DNA of 57,617 nucleotides from an uncultured Bacilli bacterium (GCA_944332265.1 CALVJQ010000009.1:1-57617); one strand, 5' to 3'; numbered from the stretch's first letter, positions 32,722-42,722 are shown. The notes: generated by a model not told the origin, from the sequence alone. Numbers and translations: made by a program.

Positions 32722-33255
32722 TTAAACCTCTTTTTTTAATTCTACTATTTCTATTATAATGGCATAAATTTCAAAAATAATTGCAATCATTGTTGGTAAT
32801 ATAATTAAGGCTAAAAAACCCATTTGTGATTCTAATACTGCTAAAACATTACCTACACCTTTTAAATTAACAACATCTTTACCTACATAGTAATCATAAT
32901 AAATATTATAATCATTACCTACTACATAAGTATAATAACCATCCGTATCATGTACTTCTTTTACTTCAGCATAATTAATTACATATGACTCAGATGGATT
33001 ATAAAAGAAAACATAATCTCCTTCAGTTACCTCAGCACCTTTTTCTTTACCTTTACTTATTACTAAAAGATCTCCCTTTTTATAATCAGCTGATAAATCA
33101 TCATCAGCAATTACTAACGAAGTATCCCCAAACTCTGTAATTCCTTGATCATTTAAACATAACAAACAAGCAGTTACAAAGATTGCAACTCCAACATACA
33201 AAACTAAAAATACTGCAAATAAAATTTTCAAGATAGATTTTAGAATACTCTTCAT
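32722..33255 (-). CDS. Signal-peptidase-like protein lacking both catalytic residues
   Basis: The 177-residue protein aligns by eye without gaps to the 25547 enzyme across its active-site strand: FGDTSLVIADDDLSADYKKG against FGYRVYIVASGSMIPTYNIG. The catalytic Ser becomes Asp (D53), and the His position reads Tyr in VINYAEVKEV. The topology (N-terminal helix about 8-30, C-terminal helix about 140-165) and the GDLLVI strand are kept, so the fold seems intact. It may be a non-catalytic partner, chaperone or scaffold for SipW substrates. It is the first gene of the ten-gene operon. Confidence 0.78.
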   Translation of the reverse strand: MKSILKSILKILFAVFLVLYVGVAIFVTACLLCLNDQGITEFGDTSLVIADDDLSADYKKGDLLVISKGKEKGAEVTEGDYVFFYNPSESYVINYAEVKEVHDTDGYYTYVVGNDYNIYYDYYVGKDVVNLKGVGNVLAVLESQMGFLALIILPTMIAIIFEIYAIIIEIVELKKEV

Positions 33256-33272
33256 ATATTATCACCATACTA

Positions 33273-33301
33273 ATTTTATCATAATAACACAATACTTTCA
33301 A
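33273..33301 (-). promoter_or_regulatory. Promoter of the ten-gene surface operon
   Basis: TTGAAA (33296-33301) and TAAAAT (33273-33278) are spaced by 17 nt. The start codon at 33255 follows a short leader with TGGTGAT. The upstream terminator at 33304-33330 isolates this operon. Confidence 0.6.
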
Positions 33302-33303
33302 TG

Positions 33304-33330
33304 CAAAAAAGACCAACAAAATTGGTCTTT
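33304..33330 (-). terminator. Terminator of the giant-protein operon
   Basis: AAAGACCAA (33308-33316) pairs with TTGGTCTTT (33322-33330) around CAAAA. On the minus strand a T6 run follows. It closes the unit 42667 to 33332. Confidence 0.8.
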
Positions 33331-33331
33331 A

Positions 33332-34906
33332 TTAAATATTTTTATACATTTCAATTAATTTTTTACTTTCAAATAAATCTAAAATAAAATCAATTGTAAC
33401 GTCATTTTCTTCCAAGCAATGATCAATAATAATTATTATTAAATCATTAAGCATTTCATCTACACCATCAATTGTCATATTTTCTTTTTTTAGATTAATA
33501 TCTAATAATTTATAATGATCCATTATAATTTCTGCAACATCATTATCAACACTAAATACAACATTTCTTAAAATCATAACATTTGGATCTAATAAAAATG
33601 CTTCAAAATCTTTTACAGTAGCTTTAACTTTATTAATATCAACATCTTCTTCATGAGCTTTAATACAAGATCTTAAATATCCTTTAAAGCCTAATACAAA
33701 GCGAAATACATCATATACAGAAGAAGTATCTGTTATATAACTATTCATCTTATCATATATTAAAGCTTTATCATATTCTTCATATTTAGCATCTAACTCT
33801 TTAACTTTTTCATTAACTAATAAATAATGTTTATCAATATCTATTTTCTTTTTAAAGAATAAGAAACCTTTTGTTGATCCTTCATTAATCTCAGCAGTTA
33901 AACGTGCTAATTCATTAACCAAATCATCAATTTCTTTCAATATTTTAGAAGCTTCACCAATATGTGTTTCTCTTTCTTTATACTTAGCTTTAACATCATC
34001 TAAAACATAAGAATATTTTAAATAATTTTTAAATTCTCTTAAATTAAAATATAAATTTTTAAAATCTTCAGCTTTCTCTTTACCTTTAGCTACATCACAA
34101 TTGTCGCCTAAGAATTTTGAATAACATTTACTAACATTAACAATACTATAATTATTTAATAACAAATCACCATTCATAAATTGATTCATTATAACATCAA
34201 TATCAAAATTCTCTAAATTAAATAATTCTTTAGCAAGATTATTTCTCTTTAATAAATAATCATCATAAGTTAAATTATCTTTTATAATTTCTTTTTGTTT
34301 ATCTTCAATATATTTTTCGAATGTTTTAATATGTTTATTAAATAATATTCTAAAACTTGTCTCAATATGTGATATAACATCAGGACACTTCCAATGCAAG
34401 TCTTCAAATATATCTTTCATTCTTTCCAAATCATCATTTTTCAAAAATTCTTTAATATACTTTCTTGCATAATTACTATAAACAAAATCATCTTCAGTTA
34501 ATGTAATTCCAACAGTTTCAAACTTACTTAAAGCTTCTTTTATATCACTATTAACTGATGCTAAATCATTCTTATAATAATGCGTTAAACTATAAAGTAA
34601 TGTATCAAATCCCATTTTTTCAAATGGTGAATTCATTGGATTAAAAAGAGCTAAATCTTTATAATCCAATAATTCCTTTTTAACTAATTCTAATCGACTA
34701 GAAGGTTTATATTCTAAATATTTTGCCGAACGTCGTTTCATCTCAGAGAATAGCTGATCTCTATAACCTTCATATTCTTTTTCTAACTCTGACACTTTAT
34801 TTTTATATAAAGCTAAGTTCTTAGCATTATTAATCGGCATACTAGAAAGAACTTCTTTAGCAACTTCAATATCATGATTAAAATCTTCTAATTTCTTTAC
34901 TCCCAT
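33332..34906 (-). CDS. Large helical cytoplasmic protein, unknown function
   Basis: The 524-residue protein is nearly all helix, with coiled-coil stretches (about 25-60 and 325-385) and no membrane segment or signal. A short hydrophobic hinge GFLFFKKKIDID lies between two helices near 355. No family is recognised. It follows the 46-residue gene by 1 nt (TAACATG), so it is translationally coupled to the giant repeat protein operon. A role as cytoplasmic scaffold or export partner is inference only. Confidence 0.72.
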   Translation of the reverse strand: MGVKKLEDFNHDIEVAKEVLSSMPINNAKNLALYKNKVSELEKEYEGYRDQLFSEMKRRSAKYLEYKPSSRLELVKKELLDYKDLALFNPMNSPFEKMGFDTLLYSLTHYYKNDLASVNSDIKEALSKFETVGITLTEDDFVYSNYARKYIKEFLKNDDLERMKDIFEDLHWKCPDVISHIETSFRILFNKHIKTFEKYIEDKQKEIIKDNLTYDDYLLKRNNLAKELFNLENFDIDVIMNQFMNGDLLLNNYSIVNVSKCYSKFLGDNCDVAKGKEKAEDFKNLYFNLREFKNYLKYSYVLDDVKAKYKERETHIGEASKILKEIDDLVNELARLTAEINEGSTKGFLFFKKKIDIDKHYLLVNEKVKELDAKYEEYDKALIYDKMNSYITDTSSVYDVFRFVLGFKGYLRSCIKAHEEDVDINKVKATVKDFEAFLLDPNVMILRNVVFSVDNDVAEIIMDHYKLLDINLKKENMTIDGVDEMLNDLIIIIIDHCLEENDVTIDFILDLFESKKLIEMYKNI

Positions 34907-34907
34907 G

Positions 34908-35048
34908 TTACTTCCTCTTTTCTACTTCAGTATTTTCTTCAATTTTTAAGAATTCAACAAATTCTTGAGCCGCTTTAAATAAATCAATTAATTCATTAAA
35001 ACTAAGATCTTCAACTTTTACTTCCATATTATCAACTACTCCCTTCAT
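34908..35048 (-). CDS. 46-residue acidic helical protein
   Basis: ATG 35048 overlaps the TGA of the giant gene (TGATG), and the frame ends at TAA 34908, 1 nt before the next ATG. The product is MKGVVDNMEVKVEDLSFNEL...DLFKAAQEFVEFLKIEENTEVEKRK, one amphipathic acidic helix. An internal ATG at 35027 preceded by AGGGAG would give 39 residues. It has the feel of a small adaptor or chaperone-like partner for its neighbours. Tight coupling on both sides supports it as a real gene. Confidence 0.7.
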   Translation of the reverse strand: MKGVVDNMEVKVEDLSFNELIDLFKAAQEFVEFLKIEENTEVEKRK

Positions 35049-38000
35049 CACTCATCAACATCTAAACTTCTAATAATTAAATACTCATACACTTCACCTA
35101 CTGGAACATCACCATCGTACATAGTAAATATAACTCTATACGTTCCTGATTTCCACTCTGAATTAACTTTATCATTAATTTCATCATCAGTAGGACCATT
35201 CTTCATTGTTAATGAAACATTATAAGTATCTCCTTCAAAACTATTACCAATATCAGTTAAATTATAAATTAAACATTTACCATCAGTATCTGTACTAAAA
35301 CAAGAATCTAACATATTAGTTGCACTATCATCAACATACATAGAAGATGCTACTCCTTTTAAATCAATATTTTCATATACAGCATCATATGTTGAATCAT
35401 AACTACGTCTTTGAAGTGAAACTTTTAAATTAGGATCAGCTAAACCATTTTTAGTCATTACTTTATAATTAATCTCTAAGCTACCATTCTTATCTAAACC
35501 AGTATTAACATCATGTGTTACCTGAATTGGATCTACATCAACATCCAAACCGTATTGATTATTTAATAACTCAAACGTGTACTCATTATAAGTAGGAGTA
35601 TAATCACCATAATATAAACCATCATATGTAGCAAATGTTTCAACAACTAATTTATATTTATCATGATTCAAACTAGAATTTGCAAAATCAATATTTAAAC
35701 TTGAAATTACATCTGTAATACGACCAGCCAACTCAATACGTGTTGTTCCATCAGTTTGAGGGAAATAATCAACGCCATTAATTGATATTACTGTACCAAA
35801 TAAATCTTGTGTTACCCTTTCATAAACAACTTCACCATTTTCAATAATTTCATTACCCTCAGAATCTAGTTTAGGTCTCATAACCGAAATTATTGCTCCT
35901 AATTTATAATCATCATACGTTGAATCAGATACATTATTCAAAATATTACCAGCACTATCCTTTTGAATCAATGTCGTATTTAAATTTAGATTAGTAGACT
36001 CTCCAACGTATAAAGTTGTTTCATTAGCATAACTTCCATCATCCATAACAAAACCACCAGTAGTTGTTATTTCAGAAGAAACATCAGGATAAATTGTATA
36101 TGTCATATCTTGCGTAGGAATACCTTGTGGTGTTAAAATTACTCGCTCTGAACCATTTTCCTTACGAGCTAAATTCATATATAAATGAGCCTGTGTAACT
36201 TCAGTAACCAAATCCCGTTCAGCTACCCCTGAAAAATCAACAGTAAAGACAAACTCCTCAATCGCTAATTCAGTTTCATCATCACCACTGCCTTCGACAT
36301 GGTAATATTTTGTACTATCTTCACCATTCATATCATCATCATACTTATTATTGGCATCCGTACTACCCATGCGAATAAAATCTTCCAACATGTATTTAGC
36401 TACACCTTCATCATTCTTAACCTGTAACATATCCTCATACGATTCTTGATTAACTACATAATAATATTGTTCTCCATCAGCTAAATCTAACATTGTTATC
36501 TTTGTTCCCACAGGGAAAACATAAGAAGAATTCAAATAACGATAAGATTCACTTACTTCAAGAGGTTGACCATTGTCATCTGTCGTTGTATAAGCTTTAT
36601 TGTAAACTTTATCAACACTCCATTTTTCACCTTTACTACTACTTAACATTTCTGAATTCAAATCCAATGATAAAGATTGATAAATACTAAATGAACTACT
36701 TGATGAAATAGACGTTGGTCTATTTTGGAATACTTCATACTTCTTACCAGGTGAAATAGCTTTACCATAAGTATCAGTATCTCCTTCGAACATTGAAACA
36801 TTAACTTTTATAACAACAGATACTGTTGAACCAGCATCAGTAGGATCACCATGTGGATTTGTAAATGTCGTATAAATATAAATTGTACCTAAAGGAATAA
36901 TAATATTTTCTTCATCTTGATTACGAGCTACCGTAAAATCAAGATTTTTAGAATAATATAGCCAAAAAGATAAACTTCTTTGTGTTATTGTTGAATCATA
37001 TAAATAAACACTATCACCGATACAATCACCAGTTGCATCAACAGTACAGAAATTATCTCCAAAGCCATCACTATTGCCATTATCATAGAAATTAGTCTTA
37101 TAATTATTCAACCATCCAGCAGAAGTAGTACCCATTGACAAAGCAAAATTTTGATTAGCATCTACTACTCCATTACCATCGACATCATCTAAGTTATAAG
37201 ATTTAATTTCACTCTTATCGATTAAAACTGTATCATAAGGATTTACTACATCATTACTACGTGCTTGGAAATCAGACGTATCAATATTCTCAATCTTCAT
37301 TGTTGCATCACGCCACTCTTGTGACTCGCCATCAACAATTTCTCTTAATTCTTCAAGTGTAATCGTTTTATTAACTGCACCATCTACAGAATAACGTGTT
37401 GCCTGTAAATCAACATTAATTTCCGTTAATTCTTTACCAATAACCCACTTATAATATAAAGCATTTGTTGGAGTAACACCGACATAATCAACATTAACCT
37501 TATTAGTTTCAACATCATAGTAATTAGTATAATACCCGTTAGTTCGTATTTGCTCATCAGGCTCATAATCATGCTTACCATAAACGAATGTATAAGCATC
37601 ACTACTTATTTGATTATAAATATCCACATCAACTACATCATCATCTTTATAAACAGAATTATATATACCAGTTTGAATAGAATCACCTTGAGACACATAC
37701 ATTCCTAAGAAAGTCATACCATGTACTGAACCAGCAGGTGTTGATGTTGCATCATATGAAGGCTCTTCAGAAGCCGAAATAGACAATACTTTATTTGCAT
37801 ACATATAAATACGGTTATCTGAATTAGCATTTACTAAAGTTCCATTATTCTCTGTTGTTGTTTGTGCAACAAAATTATCCGGATTAATTGAACCATTCAT
37901 TGTTCCACTATAAATACTATTCAACCAAGTAGAACCACTTACTAAGTATAATGAAGAACCATTTAATTGATTATTACTACTTTCAGTACCAAGTAAATAT

Positions 38001-41000
38001 AAATTATCTATTCTAACAAAAGAATATCTATATATTTTTCCATTAGCTCTATCTCGATCACCATTTAAAATCCAATTACTGTCGTTAATATATACATAAT
38101 TAAATCTTTGTACAGAAGTTGATTCAACAGGCTTTTCTTTTAATCCAAAACTATCAACATATAAAGTAGTTATACCAGCTGTTGCTGAATTATTACCAGA
38201 TCCATATATTGAACCAACGATATTTAATGAAGGTTTATTAGCATTTACGTAAGATTTACCATATACGTTAATCGTCGCATCTCCAGTAACACCTTTATAA
38301 CTATAATCATATTTTGTCGACTCTTCAGCATTTGTTTCACTACCACCAAATACACTACCATTAATCGTTAAAACTTTATTAACACTATTAGAATTTAATC
38401 CTAGCTCATCAATTGCCGCATCAGCTATATTTACTTCTGTTGAACCATAAACAAAGGAAGAGTTACCTGAGCCATAAACATTTTTATTTACCGTTCCACT
38501 AACTACATTAACTACTGTTGAACCTTCATCAGCTCCAGAAACAAATTCGCCAGCACTTCCAGCTACAGCATCGCCGATAAATGACGATTTACCACCACCA
38601 TAAAGGCTTCGTACTGTTCCGGCATACATATTTACTTCTGTTGAACCAATAACTTTGGCTTCATTTCCTCCACCAAAAACATCTTGTGTTACTGTTCCAT
38701 TTCGTATTTCTGTATAAGTGTTTCCACCTATAGTAGCACCGCTACCATTACTTCCACCAAAGACATTTTCAACACTTAATATTCCGTTACTTTCATTAAT
38801 AGAAACATTCGAATTAACAGTTGAACCACCAGCATTATTACCACCAAATACTGTTTGAACATTTCCATTGTTTATAACAACATTTGAATTACTAACTGTT
38901 CCTGCTTGATTAGAGCCGCCATATACATTTAATAATGTACTACCTTTTAAAGTAATATTAGAATTATTAACATCAGCTTTAGCTCCACCACCAAAAGCGT
39001 TTCCACATGAAGTATTATAAACAGTTTCGTTATCCTTTAGCTTATATGTGTATTCTGTTCCATTCAAATTATTATTTGAAGTTGTAACTTCGGCGATATT
39101 TCCACCACCATAAGTATTACATAAAACATTTCCACCATTATTATTAACATTTGATGTTCTAACTAAACCTTGTTGATTAGAACCACCATATACATTATAA
39201 ACATTAGAACCATTTTCGATATTAACATTTGTTGTTGTTACGGCAGCAGCATATCCACCACCATAAACTTCTCCAGCCGTTCCTACCAAATATCCTTCTT
39301 GATCAAACTCTGCAAATGTGCCTCCATTAACTGTTACATTTGAAGTTGTTGTAGTTGCTTGATTACCGCCACCATAAACAGCAGATAAAATACGGCCACC
39401 ATTAATTGTTACATTCGTTTCAGTAGCACCAGCATTACTACCATTACTACCACCAAACACTTCATTAATAGTTCCACCATTAACAATTACTTGTAACTCA
39501 TCACCACTATGACTTAATGTACCTCTTAAATTATTGCCACCAAAAACACGATTTATATTACCGTTCAAAACAGTAACTGTAATATCTCCACTTGTTTGAG
39601 GTGTAGCAGTTTCTCCTTTACCAGCTCCATACACAGAATCTGTAACAGTTCCACCATCTATTGTTACATTAGTTGTATCACTATATGAACTATTAACATA
39701 TCCATTAGCACTACCACCATAAATATTTTTAGCAATTAAACTAGAATCATCATTAGTCTTTGTATCAATATTAATAGTTCCATTTGCTCTTGTATTACTA
39801 CCATATCCTCCACCAAAGACATCATTAACAATTGTTCCTCCAGTTATATCAATATCAACATCCGCATAAACAGTTCCTGTTGAGTTAGATCCACCATATA
39901 AATATCCAACAGTACCACCAGACATATTTATATCAACTAAATATGTATTGTCACCATTTGAGCCAAATCCATTACTATTTGCACCACCAAAAACAGAACC
40001 TTCTACAACACCATCTAAAATATCAATTTTTGATGTCGCTGAACCACTATACCCAGCTTTACCGTAATTACCGCCGCCATAAACATTATTTTTTATAGTA
40101 CCACCATTGATAATTACATGCGTTTCATAAGCAACTCCACGACTACTTTGATTTTGCAATCCAAGTCCAGCACCGAATACACTTCCGGGAGTAACTGCAT
40201 AAAGCATTCCAGGATAATCATCACGATTACCTTCAACAGTTGCCGGCGTTCCACCAATGACTGCATTACCACCAATATATACTAAAGTATCTCCTCTAAA
40301 TGGACCAGCACTTGAACCACCACTAGTACTATAACTATTACTTCCACCGGCAACAGCATTATTAACTGTACCTCCAGTTACCGAAACAATACGATTTCCA
40401 TAAGTCTCAGATGTACCGGCACCACCAACTATATTATCTACAGTACCACCTGTCATATGTATAGCAATAACATTTCCAACACTATTAGAACTATAAATAC
40501 ATGGTCCACCATTAACACTAAAGATACGACCACCTTCAATTTTCAAAGTTCTAAATGAAGTTGAATTACCTCCAGATATACCTCCAGCATAAACACCATA
40601 TGTATAATAAGAAGAAGTTGATGTACTACCACTTCCATTAATTATATGTTCACCATACGTTCCACTTTTGATAACCATTTGTGAAGTTGGTGTTATCGAA
40701 GAACTATTATGATTACCAGAATCAGAAGCTAAAGCTTGAAATTCAACAATTAAATTATTATCATTTCCGGTAACACGATCATAATCATTACCATACCATG
40801 AAATAACTCTTTCATCTGTTAAACTTCCATTACCTGTAGCTTTCAAATAATTATAATGTCCGGTTTCAACAATAACCTTGTTTCTAACATCATTTCTACC
40901 AGTACTAGAACTAATTACTCCATAAGCAACCATGCCTTCAGAACCATAATATCCACCAGTTGCAGTCATTCCTCGTCCGATTTTTAAATTAAAATCATTA

Positions 41001-42667
41001 GCAAAAATAGCATATGAAGTAGACCTAGAAGTTCCAGTCGAAACATTTAAACCTGTAACTTCTAAATGTTCTATAACCATATCATCTTCAAGAGATAAAG
41101 ATCCTCTATCTATTTCAACAGTACCATTACCAGTTCCATCATAGTTACCACTTAACGTATAAGGAACGTCAAGACTCATATCACCTAAATCATTATTATT
41201 AGAAGATAAATCTAAAATATTTGTATCTCTTGTAACTAAATAATAATAATCATTTGCTTGATTAACATTAACTTCTTTAATATCATATACAATCTCGCCA
41301 TTTTCATAGACAATATTTCCCTCATCATCTAATCTAGGCGTTTGAATATTACATTTTTTCCATACATCAATTGTCGTCTTACAAGTTGAACCATCATCGC
41401 CTTCAACCCATTTTTCTCCGTTTTTTAAAACATAAGATATCTCTGTATTTTCACCATACTGAATCAATTTATAAACCGTTGAACCACTTCTACAAGTTGT
41501 ATCATCACAAGATACACCATTAGTATTGTAATATAAAGAAGCATCATCACCAGAATTATAAGTTGTTTTATAATAATAACCAGTTAATAAATCTCCGTCA
41601 TTATAATCTACTTCATAACCAACTATAGCTTCTTCATAATCAATTATTTCATCAGTTTGAATTACATCAAAATCACTTTCAACTGCTTCACGCTGATTAT
41701 ATAATCGATTTCCAAACCATGAACTAGATATTTCACCAACATAATAGGTTAGATTTTCATCGTAACTATCATTCCATTCAACTTCCTCTAAATATTGACA
41801 ACCATTACGACTATTACATCTAGTATTATTAATATAACTACCACCACGTACTGGATATCCTGAATAATAAGTATATCTATTAGCAGTCCTTAAAATAAAA
41901 TATGTAACATTATCTTTAAACTCATAAATAACTCTATATACTGGAACAGTTTCTATAATAGGTGTTCCACCTATATTTTGCATTGATTTATCTTTAAAAT
42001 TATAATAAGCTGTATTAATAGATGTCTCTACATCAGCCGTTGTCCAACTAGCTTTAAGATTTAACACTACTGTATAATCTCCGTTAGAATCAGGATTAGC
42101 AGGTTTATCAATAGTAACATATCTAGTATAATATTCATCATCATAAGAGAATGTTAACTCTGAGCAATCTAAACCATTCGTTGCTTCATCATCGCATACC
42201 CAACCATTAAATCCATGTCCTGTAGGTCTAGCTGTATAAGGATTATCAATCAATTCAATTGTTACTTTACCATTTACAACAGGATAATACTTATAATAAA
42301 CCAACTTAGATTGAGGCTCCGTACCAGATATTTTTCCAACTAAAGAAGAATCATTTATATCATGACCATCATAATTAATTTGTACAGCTACTAAAGTATC
42401 TTGATTATATTTATTACTATTTCCTGTTGGTAATTCTCTTTTACTTGTAATTTCTGTATAATTAAGACTCGTATAATAATTCCAATCATTTTCTAAATCA
42501 TTTACTACTACTGTATCTCCAGAAATACCACTATTCATAGCCCCCATTGAAGCAACAGCATAATATCTAACCATTGAATATATTGAAAAAACAAAAAGAA
42601 AAACTAAGGTACACCAAATAAGTATTTTTCTTTTTGGTAACTTTTTTAATCTATATTTAAGTACCAT
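35048..42667 (-). CDS. Giant surface protein with Gly-Gly beta-helix repeats
   Basis: The 2,539-residue protein has a basic start and one helix (about 15-35) ending SIYSMVRYYAVAS. An InlB-B/Flg_new-like module (FNGWVCDDE...LNLKASW) lies at about 80-170. A right-handed beta-helix field spans about 525-1500, in which units of roughly 20-30 residues end in INGGTV..VYGGGN or close variants and recur dozens of times. About 1,000 residues of Ig-like or mixed modules follow. No LPXTG, C-terminal anchor or S-layer motif is seen, so it is either held by its N-terminal helix or released. Beta-helix arrays of this kind occur in adhesins. ATG 42667 follows AGGAAG by 8 nt. Confidence 0.88.
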   Translation of the reverse strand: MVLKYRLKKLPKRKILIWCTLVFLFVFSIYSMVRYYAVASMGAMNSGISGDTVVVNDLENDWNYYTSLNYTEITSKRELPTGNSNKYNQDTLVAVQINYDGHDINDSSLVGKISGTEPQSKLVYYKYYPVVNGKVTIELIDNPYTARPTGHGFNGWVCDDEATNGLDCSELTFSYDDEYYTRYVTIDKPANPDSNGDYTVVLNLKASWTTADVETSINTAYYNFKDKSMQNIGGTPIIETVPVYRVIYEFKDNVTYFILRTANRYTYYSGYPVRGGSYINNTRCNSRNGCQYLEEVEWNDSYDENLTYYVGEISSSWFGNRLYNQREAVESDFDVIQTDEIIDYEEAIVGYEVDYNDGDLLTGYYYKTTYNSGDDASLYYNTNGVSCDDTTCRSGSTVYKLIQYGENTEISYVLKNGEKWVEGDDGSTCKTTIDVWKKCNIQTPRLDDEGNIVYENGEIVYDIKEVNVNQANDYYYLVTRDTNILDLSSNNNDLGDMSLDVPYTLSGNYDGTGNGTVEIDRGSLSLEDDMVIEHLEVTGLNVSTGTSRSTSYAIFANDFNLKIGRGMTATGGYYGSEGMVAYGVISSSTGRNDVRNKVIVETGHYNYLKATGNGSLTDERVISWYGNDYDRVTGNDNNLIVEFQALASDSGNHNSSSITPTSQMVIKSGTYGEHIINGSGSTSTSSYYTYGVYAGGISGGNSTSFRTLKIEGGRIFSVNGGPCIYSSNSVGNVIAIHMTGGTVDNIVGGAGTSETYGNRIVSVTGGTVNNAVAGGSNSYSTSGGSSAGPFRGDTLVYIGGNAVIGGTPATVEGNRDDYPGMLYAVTPGSVFGAGLGLQNQSSRGVAYETHVIINGGTIKNNVYGGGNYGKAGYSGSATSKIDILDGVVEGSVFGGANSNGFGSNGDNTYLVDINMSGGTVGYLYGGSNSTGTVYADVDIDITGGTIVNDVFGGGYGSNTRANGTINIDTKTNDDSSLIAKNIYGGSANGYVNSSYSDTTNVTIDGGTVTDSVYGAGKGETATPQTSGDITVTVLNGNINRVFGGNNLRGTLSHSGDELQVIVNGGTINEVFGGSNGSNAGATETNVTINGGRILSAVYGGGNQATTTTSNVTVNGGTFAEFDQEGYLVGTAGEVYGGGYAAAVTTTNVNIENGSNVYNVYGGSNQQGLVRTSNVNNNGGNVLCNTYGGGNIAEVTTSNNNLNGTEYTYKLKDNETVYNTSCGNAFGGGAKADVNNSNITLKGSTLLNVYGGSNQAGTVSNSNVVINNGNVQTVFGGNNAGGSTVNSNVSINESNGILSVENVFGGSNGSGATIGGNTYTEIRNGTVTQDVFGGGNEAKVIGSTEVNMYAGTVRSLYGGGKSSFIGDAVAGSAGEFVSGADEGSTVVNVVSGTVNKNVYGSGNSSFVYGSTEVNIADAAIDELGLNSNSVNKVLTINGSVFGGSETNAEESTKYDYSYKGVTGDATINVYGKSYVNANKPSLNIVGSIYGSGNNSATAGITTLYVDSFGLKEKPVESTSVQRFNYVYINDSNWILNGDRDRANGKIYRYSFVRIDNLYLLGTESSNNQLNGSSLYLVSGSTWLNSIYSGTMNGSINPDNFVAQTTTENNGTLVNANSDNRIYMYANKVLSISASEEPSYDATSTPAGSVHGMTFLGMYVSQGDSIQTGIYNSVYKDDDVVDVDIYNQISSDAYTFVYGKHDYEPDEQIRTNGYYTNYYDVETNKVNVDYVGVTPTNALYYKWVIGKELTEINVDLQATRYSVDGAVNKTITLEELREIVDGESQEWRDATMKIENIDTSDFQARSNDVVNPYDTVLIDKSEIKSYNLDDVDGNGVVDANQNFALSMGTTSAGWLNNYKTNFYDNGNSDGFGDNFCTVDATGDCIGDSVYLYDSTITQRSLSFWLYYSKNLDFTVARNQDEENIIIPLGTIYIYTTFTNPHGDPTDAGSTVSVVIKVNVSMFEGDTDTYGKAISPGKKYEVFQNRPTSISSSSSFSIYQSLSLDLNSEMLSSSKGEKWSVDKVYNKAYTTTDDNGQPLEVSESYRYLNSSYVFPVGTKITMLDLADGEQYYYVVNQESYEDMLQVKNDEGVAKYMLEDFIRMGSTDANNKYDDDMNGEDSTKYYHVEGSGDDETELAIEEFVFTVDFSGVAERDLVTEVTQAHLYMNLARKENGSERVILTPQGIPTQDMTYTIYPDVSSEITTTGGFVMDDGSYANETTLYVGESTNLNLNTTLIQKDSAGNILNNVSDSTYDDYKLGAIISVMRPKLDSEGNEIIENGEVVYERVTQDLFGTVISINGVDYFPQTDGTTRIELAGRITDVISSLNIDFANSSLNHDKYKLVVETFATYDGLYYGDYTPTYNEYTFELLNNQYGLDVDVDPIQVTHDVNTGLDKNGSLEINYKVMTKNGLADPNLKVSLQRRSYDSTYDAVYENIDLKGVASSMYVDDSATNMLDSCFSTDTDGKCLIYNLTDIGNSFEGDTYNVSLTMKNGPTDDEINDKVNSEWKSGTYRVIFTMYDGDVPVGEVYEYLIIRSLDVDE
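38160..41085 (-). repeat. Protein-coding repeat field (GGT-V-YGGGN units)
   Basis: Within the giant gene, the DNA repeats degenerate units encoding T(N/D)VTINGGTV...(V/I)(Y/F)GG(G/S)N. Unit length varies from about 20 to 35 codons and the codons vary, so the array is an old diverged protein repeat, not a recent DNA tandem. Coordinates are approximate. Confidence 0.8.
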
Positions 42668-42695
42668 ATACTTCACTTCCTAGACTATACTATTA

Positions 42696-42710
42696 ATCAT
42701 TATTAATGAT
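42696..42710. promoter_or_regulatory. Palindrome upstream of the giant gene
   Basis: ATCATTA-T-TAATGAT is a perfect 15-nt palindrome 29 nt upstream of the giant gene's start. It lies just upstream of a TATAGT box (42681-42686 region) and so could be an operator. Confidence 0.4.
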
Positions 42711-42722
42711 ATCATAAATCAC

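Noticed and set aside
36493-36690. Plus-strand small frame inside the giant gene
   Set aside because: No ribosome site or family features; it is antisense to conserved repeat-protein coding sequence.
38160-41085. CRISPR array or DNA tandem repeat
   Set aside because: The repeats vary in length and codons, have no constant direct repeat, and lie within one open reading frame encoding a protein repeat.
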